The position numbers and the translations under genes are program-made. Under the pieces are notes generated by a model. That model ran no database searches and had not been told where the DNA came from. It saw nothing but the letters and a program-made list of their open reading frames with translations. Below, piece after piece: positions 52,872 to 62,021 of a stretch of 64,000 bases of DNA. Each line of letters opens with the position of its first letter. Positions within the stretch are counted from its first letter, which is position 1. Origin of the DNA: Akkermansiaceae bacterium (lineage in GTDB: Bacteria > Verrucomicrobiota > Verrucomicrobiia > Verrucomicrobiales > DEV007); the NCBI GenBank assembly GCA_024233005.1, contig JACKQE010000005.1, positions 221,262 to 285,261 on the forward strand. Reading direction: 5' to 3'.

Positions 52872-53045
52872 TCAGTAGGCCAGATTGCGAACCGTTTTGT
52901 TGTGCAGTTCGAACAATTCCTGGCGGGCCTCCGCGGGCGATCCCCGAATGATGGTTGGCTTGTCCGAGGTGTCCGTAGTGGTCGCGCAGCCGTTGAGGAG
53001 GCACATCGCACTGAGGACGAGAAACAGAATGGCGCTGGTTTTCAT
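52872..53045 (-). CDS. small lipoprotein, 57 residues
   Basis: ATG 53045 to a stop at 52872. The sequence begins MKTSAILFLVLSAMCLLNGC, a textbook lipobox, followed by a 37-residue mature peptide ending HNKTVRNLAY with an AEARQELFELH helix. Too short for domain assignment. It lies between the mechanosensitive channel gene and the small hypothetical gene, all on the minus strand. Confidence 0.7.
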   Translation of the reverse strand: MKTSAILFLVLSAMCLLNGCATTTDTSDKPTIIRGSPAEARQELFELHNKTVRNLAY

Positions 53046-53142
53046 GGCGGTAATCTACCTGAACATAGCGAAAGGAAAGGCATCGTCGAGCCGAAAAACG
53101 CCAAATTAGCGGTTCGCCTTCAGCCGGACCACGGGGGCTCAG

Positions 53143-56100
53143 TCAGGCTTTGCCGGATGCTTTGGGGGAAGGGGCCATCGGGGACATCTGCGCCGGCCAA
53201 GGAACGGAGGGATCCACCGAACGGATCCGGAGATCGCGCTGCGGAAAGGCGATTTCAATGCCCGACTCCGCGAAGCGGCGGTGGATTTCAGAGTTGAGAT
53301 AGTGGGTGGTTTCCAAGCGGGATTCCGGATGGGGCACGAAGCACCGCAGGCTAAAATTCAGCGTGCTGTCGCCGAACAGTTCAAAGATCGCGGAAGGGGG
53401 AGGATTCTCCAGGACTTCGGGACAACTGCGGGCCGTCTCAAGGAGCAACTCTTGGGCCTGGCGGGTGTCCGACCCATACGCGATGCCCACCGGAATGACA
53501 AGGCGGGTGACCGGACTGGAGAGGGTCCAGTTGAGCAGGGTCCCGGTGATGAATTCCTTGTTGGGAACCACGAACTCTTTGCGGTCCCAGTTGATAATGG
53601 TGGTCGCTCGGATCTGAATCCGGGAGACCACGCCATCCACCCCGGCCACGGTGACAATGTCTCCGATACGGATCGGCCTTTCGAAGAGCAAGATGAGCCC
53701 GCTCACAAAGTTGGCCACCACCTCCTGCAAGCCGAATCCCAGTCCCACGCTCAGAGCGGCGGCAATCCAGCCGAACTGGGACCAGTCCAGTCCGATGATT
53801 TGAAAGGCCATCATCAGCGCAATGGTGATCACCGCATACTGACAAAGTGTCACCAAGGCATTGCGAATTCCCGAGTCCAACTCCAGAGCCCTGAAAAAAA
53901 CCACTTCCAAGAGCCCCGGTAGATTCTGGAACATGACCGTGGCCACGATGGTGATCAGTCCGAGCGAGATGACATCCGAAATACTGATGTCCCCGATGAC
54001 CTCCCGTTTGTCCAGATAGCGGAGCAGGGGAATCACCTCCGACCAGACCAGCCAGCATGCCAACAGGACACCCACGGTGACGACCGATCCGATCAAGCGG
54101 CGGGTCTGTTCGCCCACCGTGGCCAGATCCGGTTCGTCCTCTTCCTGTTGCGCGATCTCGATTTCATCCGGGGCCGGCCGCTTCTCGTCGGTGGAGGCTT
54201 CCCCGGAAGTCTGATTTCTGGCCTCGCGCTGCGCGACGAGAGTCTGCAGGACGTGCCTTCTTTCCTTGAGCATGATCCACCTGGTCAGCAGCCCATAGGC
54301 CAGGATGCCCAGCAAAATCACCACATTGGTGTTCTGTATCTGGTACGCCAGCGCGATGGCCGTGAGGAAGTGGCCGATGATGGCAAACACCGCGAGCAGC
54401 AGGGGGAGGGCCGAGGCGGGAAGGGTCCAGAAGCGCCGGAGCCGCAGAAACCAGCTGGAGGAGTCGTCAAAATGGGAAAAAATGCCTCCATCATGCGCCA
54501 GCAATCTCCACAGGATACCTGCCGACAGCGTCATTGAGATGATGAAAACTAGCCGGCCAGGTCCCTGCAAATAGGCTGGATTGGCGAAATTCAACCAGAA
54601 ACTGAGCAATCCCAGCGGGAGCAGGTAGGCCAGGGCAAAAGCATTGAGTCCCCTCCGACAACGCGCCAGCAGCGCCCGATCCCATCGGAAATGTGACTCC
54701 GCCACTCCTTTGACGCGGCACAGCAGGGAGGAAAACCTCAGGGTCAGCCAAAATGCCGCGGGAGCCATCAAGGCTTTGCTCATGGCATACACGGTGTTCG
54801 AACTGCCGGTGTCAGCGGAGAAAGTCCACCCCAAAAACCAGAGGAAGGCCGGCCAGGGGAGTGCCAACCAGAGGGTTGCTCCCAACGCTTGCAGGGTGTT
54901 TCCCAATCCATCCTGGGAAATGCGAAGGGTTTTCTTGGACGAGTTTGTCAAAAACTGGTTCAGCCGTTTTCGGGGCAGCAGGAGCAACAAGGCTCCGGAG
55001 GATGCCAGCACCCAGATGGGGCCCTCCATTCTCCCGATCGCGCTCGCATAGTCCCCCAGCGCGGTGGGACCAAAAATGGAGGCAAAGGCCGGGCCCAACT
55101 CGGCGAAAGCGGAAAATCCCAAGGGGGGCGAACTGGCCACCCAGATCAATTTCTCACCCATATAATCACGGATGTCCTCGGCGATGGCGAGGGTCTCGTT
55201 TTGCACCAGATCGATCTCTCCCAGGAGTCGGGCCAGCCTCCGGTTGCCGTCGACGGCATCCTTCTTCAGCCTTGCCCGTGTTTCGATCAGGAGTTGAAGC
55301 GTTTTGGTGAGCTTCTCTCTGGCGGCGGCGTCGAGCCCGGCCGACTTCAGGGTGGCCTCCATCATGGCGAGCTGGGCTTCCCTGGAGGGATCCTTTTCCA
55401 GTTCCTTGCCGAGGTGATAGGCCGCCAGCCGGGCTCCGGAGATGGCTTGCCGCCTCAGTTTGGCCTCGGCTCGGTAATCCTGAGCCTTGGGAATTTCCCC
55501 TTTCATTTCGAGAATGACCTGGGCGAAGGAATCCTCCATGCCTCCGATTTCGATCTGGGCGCGAAAGTTGTCCGCATCCCGTCGCAGCCGGCTCAGCGCG
55601 GCCTCCGCGGATCGCATGGCCAAATCCGCGTCCGCGATTTTGGAAAGCAGGGCCTTGTTGTCCTCCGCCAGCGTTTTCGTTTCCTCGATCAAGGATAGGA
55701 TGACCGGGTTTTGGCCCACGCTTTCCAGATCCAGGTTGTCCGTAAGTTTTGCGGCTTCGGTAATGCGGGCGTTGACGAGGGACTGGGTCCGGTTGTTGAG
55801 ATCGAGAATCCTGCGTCGGATGACATCAAGGTCCGAGTTGGCCAGGTCCCTCCGGGCTTCGATCAACGTGCGGCGGAGGTCCTGGCTCAATGTCTGTTGG
55901 GTCAGGAGGTCTATTTCGCTCTGGTAGGCCAATTGTCTGGACTTGGCGGCCAGCAACTCGGCGTCTTCTTTGGGAGATCGCTGCAATTGGCTGTTCCTCT
56001 TGGCCACCTCGGCGGAGGCTTCGGACAGGAGTCGGGTGGCTTCGATCATCCGGTCCCGGCTGGTGGTGGGAGTGGTTTCCAGTTCTTCCAGCAGTCCCTC

Positions 56101-56592
56101 GAAGTCTCTGACCTGTCGCACCCGTTCGGCAAGGCGGGCGTTCTCTACCGACAGACTGCTCTCAATGAGGTCCTTCACCGCATCCTTCGGAGGGGGCTGG
56201 TAACCGTCGGCAATACTTGGCGGTTTTCCCTGCTGACGCTGATCCAACTCCTTTTTGATCCGGGAAATCTCGCCCGGACCATCCGCCAGGTCCCGCTCGA
56301 ACTCCTGCCTCTTTGATTCGAATCTGGCGGCCGATTTTTGGTTTGCCAAGGCCTCCTCATAGATCTTGAGGAGCGACGCTTGGGTGGCCTCATCGACGGT
56401 GGAGTCGGCTTTGAGGGCTTCGATGGTTTTTTCCGTGCTTTCGATGGAAAAGTCGGACGTGGCATCCGCCGTTGTTTCCGTCGGGGATTGGGCGAATCCA
56501 ACCGGAATCAGGGCCCAAAGGAGTATGGGGACGGCCAGCCGTGCCGTTTCGGCCCATCGATTCGGGGAGTTCGCCCGGCAGATTGTGCTCAT
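53143..56592 (-). CDS. large MscK-like mechanosensitive ion channel
   Basis: About 1149 residues from ATG 56592, which begins a signal peptide (LAVPILLWALIPVGFAQ). A long periplasmic coiled-coil region (residues 30-490) is followed by about ten transmembrane segments and a charged cytosolic loop near residue 830. The C-terminal MscS domain has VGLGFGLQEVVANFVSGLIL, FERPIRIGDIV and VVPNKEFITGTLLNW. This is the MscK/KefA layout: a channel relieving osmotic stress at the inner membrane. No neighbour clearly shares its function. Confidence 0.92.
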   Translation of the reverse strand: MSTICRANSPNRWAETARLAVPILLWALIPVGFAQSPTETTADATSDFSIESTEKTIEALKADSTVDEATQASLLKIYEEALANQKSAARFESKRQEFERDLADGPGEISRIKKELDQRQQGKPPSIADGYQPPPKDAVKDLIESSLSVENARLAERVRQVRDFEGLLEELETTPTTSRDRMIEATRLLSEASAEVAKRNSQLQRSPKEDAELLAAKSRQLAYQSEIDLLTQQTLSQDLRRTLIEARRDLANSDLDVIRRRILDLNNRTQSLVNARITEAAKLTDNLDLESVGQNPVILSLIEETKTLAEDNKALLSKIADADLAMRSAEAALSRLRRDADNFRAQIEIGGMEDSFAQVILEMKGEIPKAQDYRAEAKLRRQAISGARLAAYHLGKELEKDPSREAQLAMMEATLKSAGLDAAAREKLTKTLQLLIETRARLKKDAVDGNRRLARLLGEIDLVQNETLAIAEDIRDYMGEKLIWVASSPPLGFSAFAELGPAFASIFGPTALGDYASAIGRMEGPIWVLASSGALLLLLPRKRLNQFLTNSSKKTLRISQDGLGNTLQALGATLWLALPWPAFLWFLGWTFSADTGSSNTVYAMSKALMAPAAFWLTLRFSSLLCRVKGVAESHFRWDRALLARCRRGLNAFALAYLLPLGLLSFWLNFANPAYLQGPGRLVFIISMTLSAGILWRLLAHDGGIFSHFDDSSSWFLRLRRFWTLPASALPLLLAVFAIIGHFLTAIALAYQIQNTNVVILLGILAYGLLTRWIMLKERRHVLQTLVAQREARNQTSGEASTDEKRPAPDEIEIAQQEEDEPDLATVGEQTRRLIGSVVTVGVLLACWLVWSEVIPLLRYLDKREVIGDISISDVISLGLITIVATVMFQNLPGLLEVVFFRALELDSGIRNALVTLCQYAVITIALMMAFQIIGLDWSQFGWIAAALSVGLGFGLQEVVANFVSGLILLFERPIRIGDIVTVAGVDGVVSRIQIRATTIINWDRKEFVVPNKEFITGTLLNWTLSSPVTRLVIPVGIAYGSDTRQAQELLLETARSCPEVLENPPPSAIFELFGDSTLNFSLRCFVPHPESRLETTHYLNSEIHRRFAESGIEIAFPQRDLRIRSVDPSVPWPAQMSPMAPSPKASGKA

Positions 56593-56730
56593 GGTCAGGT
56601 AGGTGAGGAGGCTTGGTGATTCGGAAACTTCCCGGTCATCAACTCGCAGCTCTGGGGCGGAACTGTCCGGTTTGCGGGATTCTGTTGGTGCCTGCCGGAC
56701 CGGCTGGGGAGCGACGGGCACATCTTTTGG

Positions 56731-57798
56731 CTAGGGGCCGAGCCATTCATCGAGATGCTCCCGGACAAATGCGTCATCGGTCAGGTCCGGGTAATCCCGG
56801 CATACCCGGTCGATCTCGGCCGCTTGCCCCGGGCTGAGCGTCTCGGTCTTGTCGAGGCACCGGATATCCTCCAGCAGGCCCTGGCGCCGCAGCACCTCAT
56901 GGACCCCGGGTATGCAGCCGGCAAAGCCATTGGCGGCGTCGAACACCGCGGCATTCATGTCGGTCACCTGCAGGGCCCGCGTCAGCCAGGCCTGCGGGAC
57001 GAAGCCCTCGGCTCTCAGTTGCCGGCATTCCTCCAGCAGCGCCACGGCTCGGCTCGTCCAGCAGGCCCAGTGCCCGAGGAGGCCGCCGGCAAAGCCCACC
57101 GTGACGGTGCCGTGTTCGGTGGTCGACAACAGGTCCAGCACAATATGGTCGTCATTCCCGGTGTAGAGGGCGACCTCTTTGGTCCTGCCGGACAAGGCGA
57201 GGGCCCGCATCACATCCAGAGTCTGATAGCGGTTGAAGGCGGCGACTTTGATGCCCACGATGTTGGGAATCTCCAGGAAGCGTTCCCAGAAGTTCTGCGA
57301 CAACAAACGCCCGCCCACTGCCGGTTGGAGGTAAAATCCAAAGAGCGGGATCTCGCGGGCGACGGCCCGGGCATGCGCGAGGAGTTCGGCGTCGACTTCG
57401 TCATTCATCCCGGCAAAGGAAAGCAGCCCGGCGTGGTATCCCAACTCCCGCGCCAGGGAAGCCTCGCGGACCGCTTGTGGCGTGGTTCCGCAGACACCGG
57501 CAATCATGACCGTGCTCCGGCCGGTGGCGGTGTCGCAGGCGTCGGCGGTTTCGCGCGCCAGCGACAAAACCGGTTCCAACAGACCGTGTTGGCGAATGCC
57601 GAACTGTGTCGTGTGCACCCCCACGGCCAGTCCTCCCGCGCCTGCCGCATGGTAATATCGGGTCAGTGCCCGTTGCCGGCGTGGGTCATACTGACGTCGT
57701 TTATTGAGGGCGAGGGGATGCGCGGGGATGACGAGTCCGCGGTGCAGGGATTGCCGCACCCATGCAGGGGCGGTGGGAAATTCTCCGGTGTGGACCAT
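56731..57798 (-). CDS. DapA-like aldolase (dihydrodipicolinate synthase family), degradative
   Basis: A 355-residue TIM-barrel protein of the DapA/NAL family. A Schiff-base Lys is in IVGIKVAAFNRY, the catalytic Tyr probably in FGFYLQPAVGG, and the nucleophile region reads GVHTTQF instead of GTTGE. It is longer than true DapA, with about 60 extra C-terminal residues. That and the next-door dehydrogenase gene (72 bp) suggest catabolism of a sugar acid or related compound. The biosynthetic dapA is elsewhere in the window (49807). Confidence 0.8.
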   Translation of the reverse strand: MVHTGEFPTAPAWVRQSLHRGLVIPAHPLALNKRRQYDPRRQRALTRYYHAAGAGGLAVGVHTTQFGIRQHGLLEPVLSLARETADACDTATGRSTVMIAGVCGTTPQAVREASLARELGYHAGLLSFAGMNDEVDAELLAHARAVAREIPLFGFYLQPAVGGRLLSQNFWERFLEIPNIVGIKVAAFNRYQTLDVMRALALSGRTKEVALYTGNDDHIVLDLLSTTEHGTVTVGFAGGLLGHWACWTSRAVALLEECRQLRAEGFVPQAWLTRALQVTDMNAAVFDAANGFAGCIPGVHEVLRRQGLLEDIRCLDKTETLSPGQAAEIDRVCRDYPDLTDDAFVREHLDEWLGP

Positions 57799-57870
57799 GG
57801 CTAGGGAAAAGAAGGAGGCCGGACAGGGGCGGTCGAAACCGGACCGCCCGATCCAGGAGACGTGTGATAC

Positions 57871-58911
57871 TCAGAATTTGCCGTCACGCACTTCAAAATG
57901 AGCCGGCCGGCCGAGGGAGCGTCCCCCCTTTTTTACCCAGTCGGCGACCCAGCGGACCATGGTTTCCTGTGAGGTCGGTGGCAGGCCGAGCTTTTCCGTC
58001 AGGCGTGCGGTGTTGCTGACGAATGCCGTGCCGCTCTCGGTTCCCTCGAAAATGGGTTCTCGGCCCAGGATCGTCCCCAAACGCAGCGCGGTCTCCCGCA
58101 CTTCTTGAATCCGGGGACTGGTCAGATTCCATGCCGTGGCAGGACTCTCCGCGAGAGGCAGGGCCCTGAGGATGAATTCATTGGCATCCCCCTGCCAGAT
58201 CTGGTTGAAATGTCCGGTGGCCAGGGAAATGGGAGTCCCGGCGGCCACTTTGCGGGCGATGTCCGCCATGACGCCGTAACGGAGATCCAGAGCGTAGCTG
58301 AGACGCATCAATGCCACCGGAGTGCCGTGTTCGCGGGAGAAATGGTCGAAGATCCGTTCCCGGGCCAGGGCGGCATGGGCGTATTCGCCTGGCGGAGTCA
58401 ACGGATCGTCCTCCCTGGAGCCTCCCTTTTCCACCGGGGCCAGCGGATAGACATTTCCGGTGGAGAGGGCCACGATGCGGGATCCGCGCCAGCGTTCCAT
58501 CGCGGCGGCCGGGGCCAGGGTGTTGATCGCCCAGGTGAGGCCGGGATTCGAGGAGGTGCCGAACTTGATGCCAATAAGGTAAATCAGGTTGGCCGTGTCC
58601 GGCAGTCGTGCCAGATCCTCCCGTCGCAGGGCGTCGGCCTGCTCGGTGCGGACGCCGCGCTCCTCCAGCCAGGTCCGTGCCGCAGCATCAGAGAATCGGC
58701 TGGCCGCGATCACCTCAAGCGGATGACCGGCCGCTTCCGCCGCCCGTTTCGCCAGAACCGCCAGGCCCGGGCCCATTTTCCCCCCGGCCCCCAGCACCAC
58801 CAGCGGGCTTTCCACGGAGCGGATGAAATCGATCAACTCCTGACGAGGGCGGGTCAGCCATTCATCAAGGAGGGTTTCATCGGCAATCAGGTCGGGGAAC
58901 TCGGCAGACAT
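57871..58911 (-). CDS. NAD-dependent epimerase/dehydratase-like protein
   Basis: A 346-residue extended-SDR protein from ATG 58911 (MSAEFPDLIADETLLDEWLT); upstream reading runs through unrelated sequence. The dinucleotide loop is VVLGAGGKMGPGLAV, an unusual GxGGxxG form. The segment ALSTGNVYPL holds the Ser and Tyr position, with no clear Tyr-x3-Lys after it: EYAHAALARE is the best candidate and lacks the lysine, so activity may be altered. The upstream neighbour on the operon side is the DapA-like aldolase gene; the pair looks like a sugar catabolism unit. Confidence 0.75.
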   Translation of the reverse strand: MSAEFPDLIADETLLDEWLTRPRQELIDFIRSVESPLVVLGAGGKMGPGLAVLAKRAAEAAGHPLEVIAASRFSDAAARTWLEERGVRTEQADALRREDLARLPDTANLIYLIGIKFGTSSNPGLTWAINTLAPAAAMERWRGSRIVALSTGNVYPLAPVEKGGSREDDPLTPPGEYAHAALARERIFDHFSREHGTPVALMRLSYALDLRYGVMADIARKVAAGTPISLATGHFNQIWQGDANEFILRALPLAESPATAWNLTSPRIQEVRETALRLGTILGREPIFEGTESGTAFVSNTARLTEKLGLPPTSQETMVRWVADWVKKGGRSLGRPAHFEVRDGKF

Positions 58912-58942
58912 CCTTTCAAAGGGACTCGAGTCCCCGGAGATG

Positions 58943-60130
58943 TCAAGGCGCAGGTGGTTCACCCGCAGTCTCCTTGCCGCTGAAGTCGGGGTGCGCCCGC
59001 AGGGGAATCCCGCCACAGTCCGGGCAGGCCTCGGCAGTGGAACCATACGCGATATGGCAACGGGGGCAGTAGCGCGGGCTCTCTGCCTCCGGCGGCGCGA
59101 GGCATCCCCGCAGGGCGTCCGGACCTGCCTCTGAGATGACCAGGGATTCCAAGGCCGGTCTGAGGTGTCGCGCGAGATACTCGCCGGCCCAGCGCGGGGC
59201 AGTGTCCGATCCCAGCGGAACGGGATGACGGGCGTCGCGGCACCGCAGTGCGGCGAACCGACGAAATTCCTCCGGCCCTGTCAGCGCGGCGGCCACCGCC
59301 AGAGGATGGTATCCGACGAGGAAATTCCTCGTCAGAGCATCCAGCGTGCGCATCCCATGGTGGGGGAGCAGCAGACCGAGAAAAAAATGCTGCCAGCGTT
59401 CGCCAACTTGGCCAGGATAAAGCCGGCGGTGAATGAGGAGGTATTCCACTGAGCACAGCACCATGAGCAGCCACATCATGGCCAGCGCAATCCAAGTCGG
59501 GCGTCCCTCGCCGAACCACCAGTAGACCGGTGGCAAAACCAGAAAGCTCACCACGAAGAGCAGGCAACAGTTGATCCGGAGGGGACGCAGAGCCTTCAGC
59601 AGTGCCGCCACCCGCCGCGTCGCATCGCGGCTCCGGAAAGCCCGCGACACTTCCCGGTGGATCGCCTCTTCCCTCCCGGTGGGGCCAGCGGACCTGAGTC
59701 GGCGCAAGAGGGCCGCCAAGTGTCGGGCTCTGGTTTCTCCGGAGGTCCGGGCAAAGGAACCTCCATTGATGAGAAGGCGTTTCCGGTCCACGGAAATGCG
59801 TTCGATTTCCTCCCATTTCCAGCACTGGGATCCCTTGGGCGGCGCGGGAGGGATCCCCGGGATGGGGCCTTCTGGCGATACCGGCGATATCCCTTCCTGG
59901 GTCACCGAAAAAGGCCAGCCCTCGGTGACAAATACCGTCCCCAGGGGCGGGAAGGGCTGCAGAGTCACCAAGCCGCCTCCGAGGCCCTCGAAACGTGGGG
60001 AAGGGGAGCGGAGTCGCCAGTCGCTCCGCCAGCGGGAGCTGACCGCATACCCCGACAGGCTCACCCAGACCATGGTATCGCTCAGATAAATCAGAGCGAA
60101 GAGCAGCAGCAACAATTGCCCGTCAGTCAT
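58943..60130 (-). CDS. membrane protein with C-terminal zinc ribbon
   Basis: A 395-residue protein from ATG 60130 (MTDGQLLLLLFALIYL). One transmembrane helix at the N-terminus and two near residues 190-235 (INCCLLFVVSFLVLPPVYWW, TWIALAMMWLLMVLCSVEYL). The C-terminus has YCPRCHIAYGSTAEACPDCG, a four-cysteine zinc ribbon. No family recognised. Start 51 bp downstream of the DUF2167 stop and the same strand make co-transcription likely. Confidence 0.65.
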   Translation of the reverse strand: MTDGQLLLLLFALIYLSDTMVWVSLSGYAVSSRWRSDWRLRSPSPRFEGLGGGLVTLQPFPPLGTVFVTEGWPFSVTQEGISPVSPEGPIPGIPPAPPKGSQCWKWEEIERISVDRKRLLINGGSFARTSGETRARHLAALLRRLRSAGPTGREEAIHREVSRAFRSRDATRRVAALLKALRPLRINCCLLFVVSFLVLPPVYWWFGEGRPTWIALAMMWLLMVLCSVEYLLIHRRLYPGQVGERWQHFFLGLLLPHHGMRTLDALTRNFLVGYHPLAVAAALTGPEEFRRFAALRCRDARHPVPLGSDTAPRWAGEYLARHLRPALESLVISEAGPDALRGCLAPPEAESPRYCPRCHIAYGSTAEACPDCGGIPLRAHPDFSGKETAGEPPAP

Positions 60131-60180
60131 GCTGTCCCAGGAGTGACAAACGGGATGCCAGTTCGCTTCTTGAACCGGCA

Positions 60181-61074
60181 TCACTCTCCACCCCGGCCGA
60201 AAAGGCGCTTGAATACCCGCCCCACTGCGGCGACCGCCACAGCGATGGCGGCAAAGATCGCCTTTCCTCCCTTGGCAATGAGTTTGCCAAGCGCCGCCAG
60301 CAGCCCGGTCTTGGCGGCGATGGCCGCCCCTCCTCCGGCAATTAATGCGGTCAGGCCATACTTCGCGATCTTGTCGCCCGGTTTGTAGTCGGCATAGGCC
60401 TCCCCCGGCACATAATGGTAGCCTTCGAGAATCTTTTGGAACTCCGGCATCACCTTGGGCAATTCCTCCGGACCGCAGACCAGAACCGCCTCCATATAGC
60501 CTTTGCGACCGAGTAGTTTGGTCTCGAAATTCACCGATTGTCCGCCATCGCTACTCAGCAGATGGAGGCCCCATTCGAGGTTGTTCGTCTGAGTGTTGTA
60601 AGCCGGTTCCTGGGCCCATCCCGTGATTTCCAATTCGTCGAGCCCTTGCTCCTTGCGGTATTCATTCGCCGCTTTTTGCCCGGACTGCATGTCCTTGAGC
60701 AGTTTCGAGGGATTGAGCTTGTCCTTGTCGTCATCTTTGACATAGCCGTCTTCGACAAAGCGGAACAACGCCCACCAGGAGAAATCTTCCGGAGCGATCA
60801 CTCCCTGCGTGCTGTCCCCCGGGACATTCTGGGTGAAGGTCAGCAACTTGTTGGCGCCGGACGCGTCGGTGAACCGGTAGCCCTCCGGAATCGCGATCTC
60901 CGCCCAATGGGTCAATTTCCCTTTGCCTTCGCGAATCCAACCGAATTTCTCGATCTCCTGCATCACCTTGCCCTCGTCCCCGTTGTCCTGATCGGAAGCC
61001 TCCTGGGCGGAGATCCGGAAGGAAACGGCGGCCAAAAAGACAGTCAGGCAAAATAGGAGACGGAAGGGGTGCAT
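60181..61074 (-). CDS. DUF2167 membrane-anchored protein
   Basis: A 297-residue protein from ATG 61074, which starts a signal peptide (PFRLLFCLTVFLAAVSFRIS). The DUF2167 signatures are the exported domain with EGYRFTDASGANKLLTF, WWALFRFVEDGYVKDDDKD, ITGWAQEPAYNTQTNNLEWG and the closing GDKIAKYGLTALIAGGGAAI preceding a transmembrane helix and a basic tail. The family is widespread and uncharacterised. It is divergent from the L,D-transpeptidase gene, 215 bp away. Confidence 0.88.
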   Translation of the reverse strand: MHPFRLLFCLTVFLAAVSFRISAQEASDQDNGDEGKVMQEIEKFGWIREGKGKLTHWAEIAIPEGYRFTDASGANKLLTFTQNVPGDSTQGVIAPEDFSWWALFRFVEDGYVKDDDKDKLNPSKLLKDMQSGQKAANEYRKEQGLDELEITGWAQEPAYNTQTNNLEWGLHLLSSDGGQSVNFETKLLGRKGYMEAVLVCGPEELPKVMPEFQKILEGYHYVPGEAYADYKPGDKIAKYGLTALIAGGGAAIAAKTGLLAALGKLIAKGGKAIFAAIAVAVAAVGRVFKRLFGRGGE

Positions 61075-61289
61075 CACATCCTTTTTCCAAAAATCCATAG
61101 CGTTGGCAAGCAAAAATGATGCCACGAAGGCACCCCCGGCTGGTGGCGGCAGACAGAAATACCACCGATCCCAATAACGCGGGCCAAAAGAAGCAAAAAT
61201 ATCAGACATCGGTCGTTGACTCTGGCCGTACTTTTGGCATCAACTGTGGCCGTCTGTTTCTCATCCCCCCCCACGACTATTTTTAACCC

Positions 61290-61949
61290 ATGATTTGGTT
61301 TCCGCGTTTGGTCCGCACTCTGCTCCTTGCCTCGACGAGCCTCTTTTCTGTCTCTTGTGCGTTGGATGAGAATGGAATGCCGATTCCGCTTTTCGAGCCG
61401 GCGGTGGTTCCGGTCTCCAAGCCGGTGGCTGCCAGTCCCCAGTCCAAGTATTACAGCGCCAACCACTTCATCTACGTCAACGAAAAGCTCCTGCCGACCC
61501 TCCATCCCCAGAACTCCAGTCTTGAGATCGCCCTTGGGGCTCAACGAGCCCGGCTCTTTCGGCAGGATGCCCGCGGAAAGACGCTGATTGTGGAAACGCA
61601 GATCTCCACAGGAAAGGAAGGTTACGACACTCCCACCGGGCACTACAAGATTCTGGAGAAATCCATGACCAAAAAGTCCAGCCTTTATGGGAAATGGGTC
61701 GATGCCTCCTCCGGTGACACCATCATCAGCAATGGCGATTCCCGGGAACCTCCGGCCCACGGGAACGCCCAATTCCGGGGAACGCCCATGCCCTACTGGC
61801 TTCGGGTCACCGGCAGTGGTGTGGGCATGCACGTCGGATTCGTCCCAAATTACCCGGCAAGTCACGGGTGTATCCGGGTGCCTGGAGCGGTTCAGCCTCT
61901 GATTTACGAGCAGGTCCGCGTCGGCACGCCTGTCACGATCACCCATTGA
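61290..61949 (+). CDS. L,D-transpeptidase (YkuD) lipoprotein
   Basis: A 219-residue protein with a lipobox (LLLASTSLFSVSC). The YkuD domain has the catalytic HVGFVPNYPASHGCIRVP, with His, Ser/His-Gly-Cys and Arg in the family spacing, and an upstream TGKEGYDTPTGHYKI. These enzymes form 3-3 cross-links in peptidoglycan or attach outer-membrane lipoproteins to it, in the periplasm. Confidence 0.93.
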   Translation: MIWFPRLVRTLLLASTSLFSVSCALDENGMPIPLFEPAVVPVSKPVAASPQSKYYSANHFIYVNEKLLPTLHPQNSSLEIALGAQRARLFRQDARGKTLIVETQISTGKEGYDTPTGHYKILEKSMTKKSSLYGKWVDASSGDTIISNGDSREPPAHGNAQFRGTPMPYWLRVTGSGVGMHVGFVPNYPASHGCIRVPGAVQPLIYEQVRVGTPVTITH

Positions 61950-61963
61950 GAATGAGTTATTAG

Positions 61964-61995
61964 AATAATCAGATATTGTTGAAATATTGATTATT
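61964..61995. terminator. AT-rich hairpin after the L,D-transpeptidase gene
   Basis: AATAATCA at 61964 pairs with TGATTATT ending at 61995, with further inner pairing (ATATT/AATAT). It starts 14 bp after the YkuD stop and 27 bp before the next gene. Low GC makes it a weak terminator, so a regulatory site for the GTG-started gene is possible. Confidence 0.4.
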
Positions 61996-62021
61996 TCTGA
62001 AATGGCGATAAAATAGTCGCC

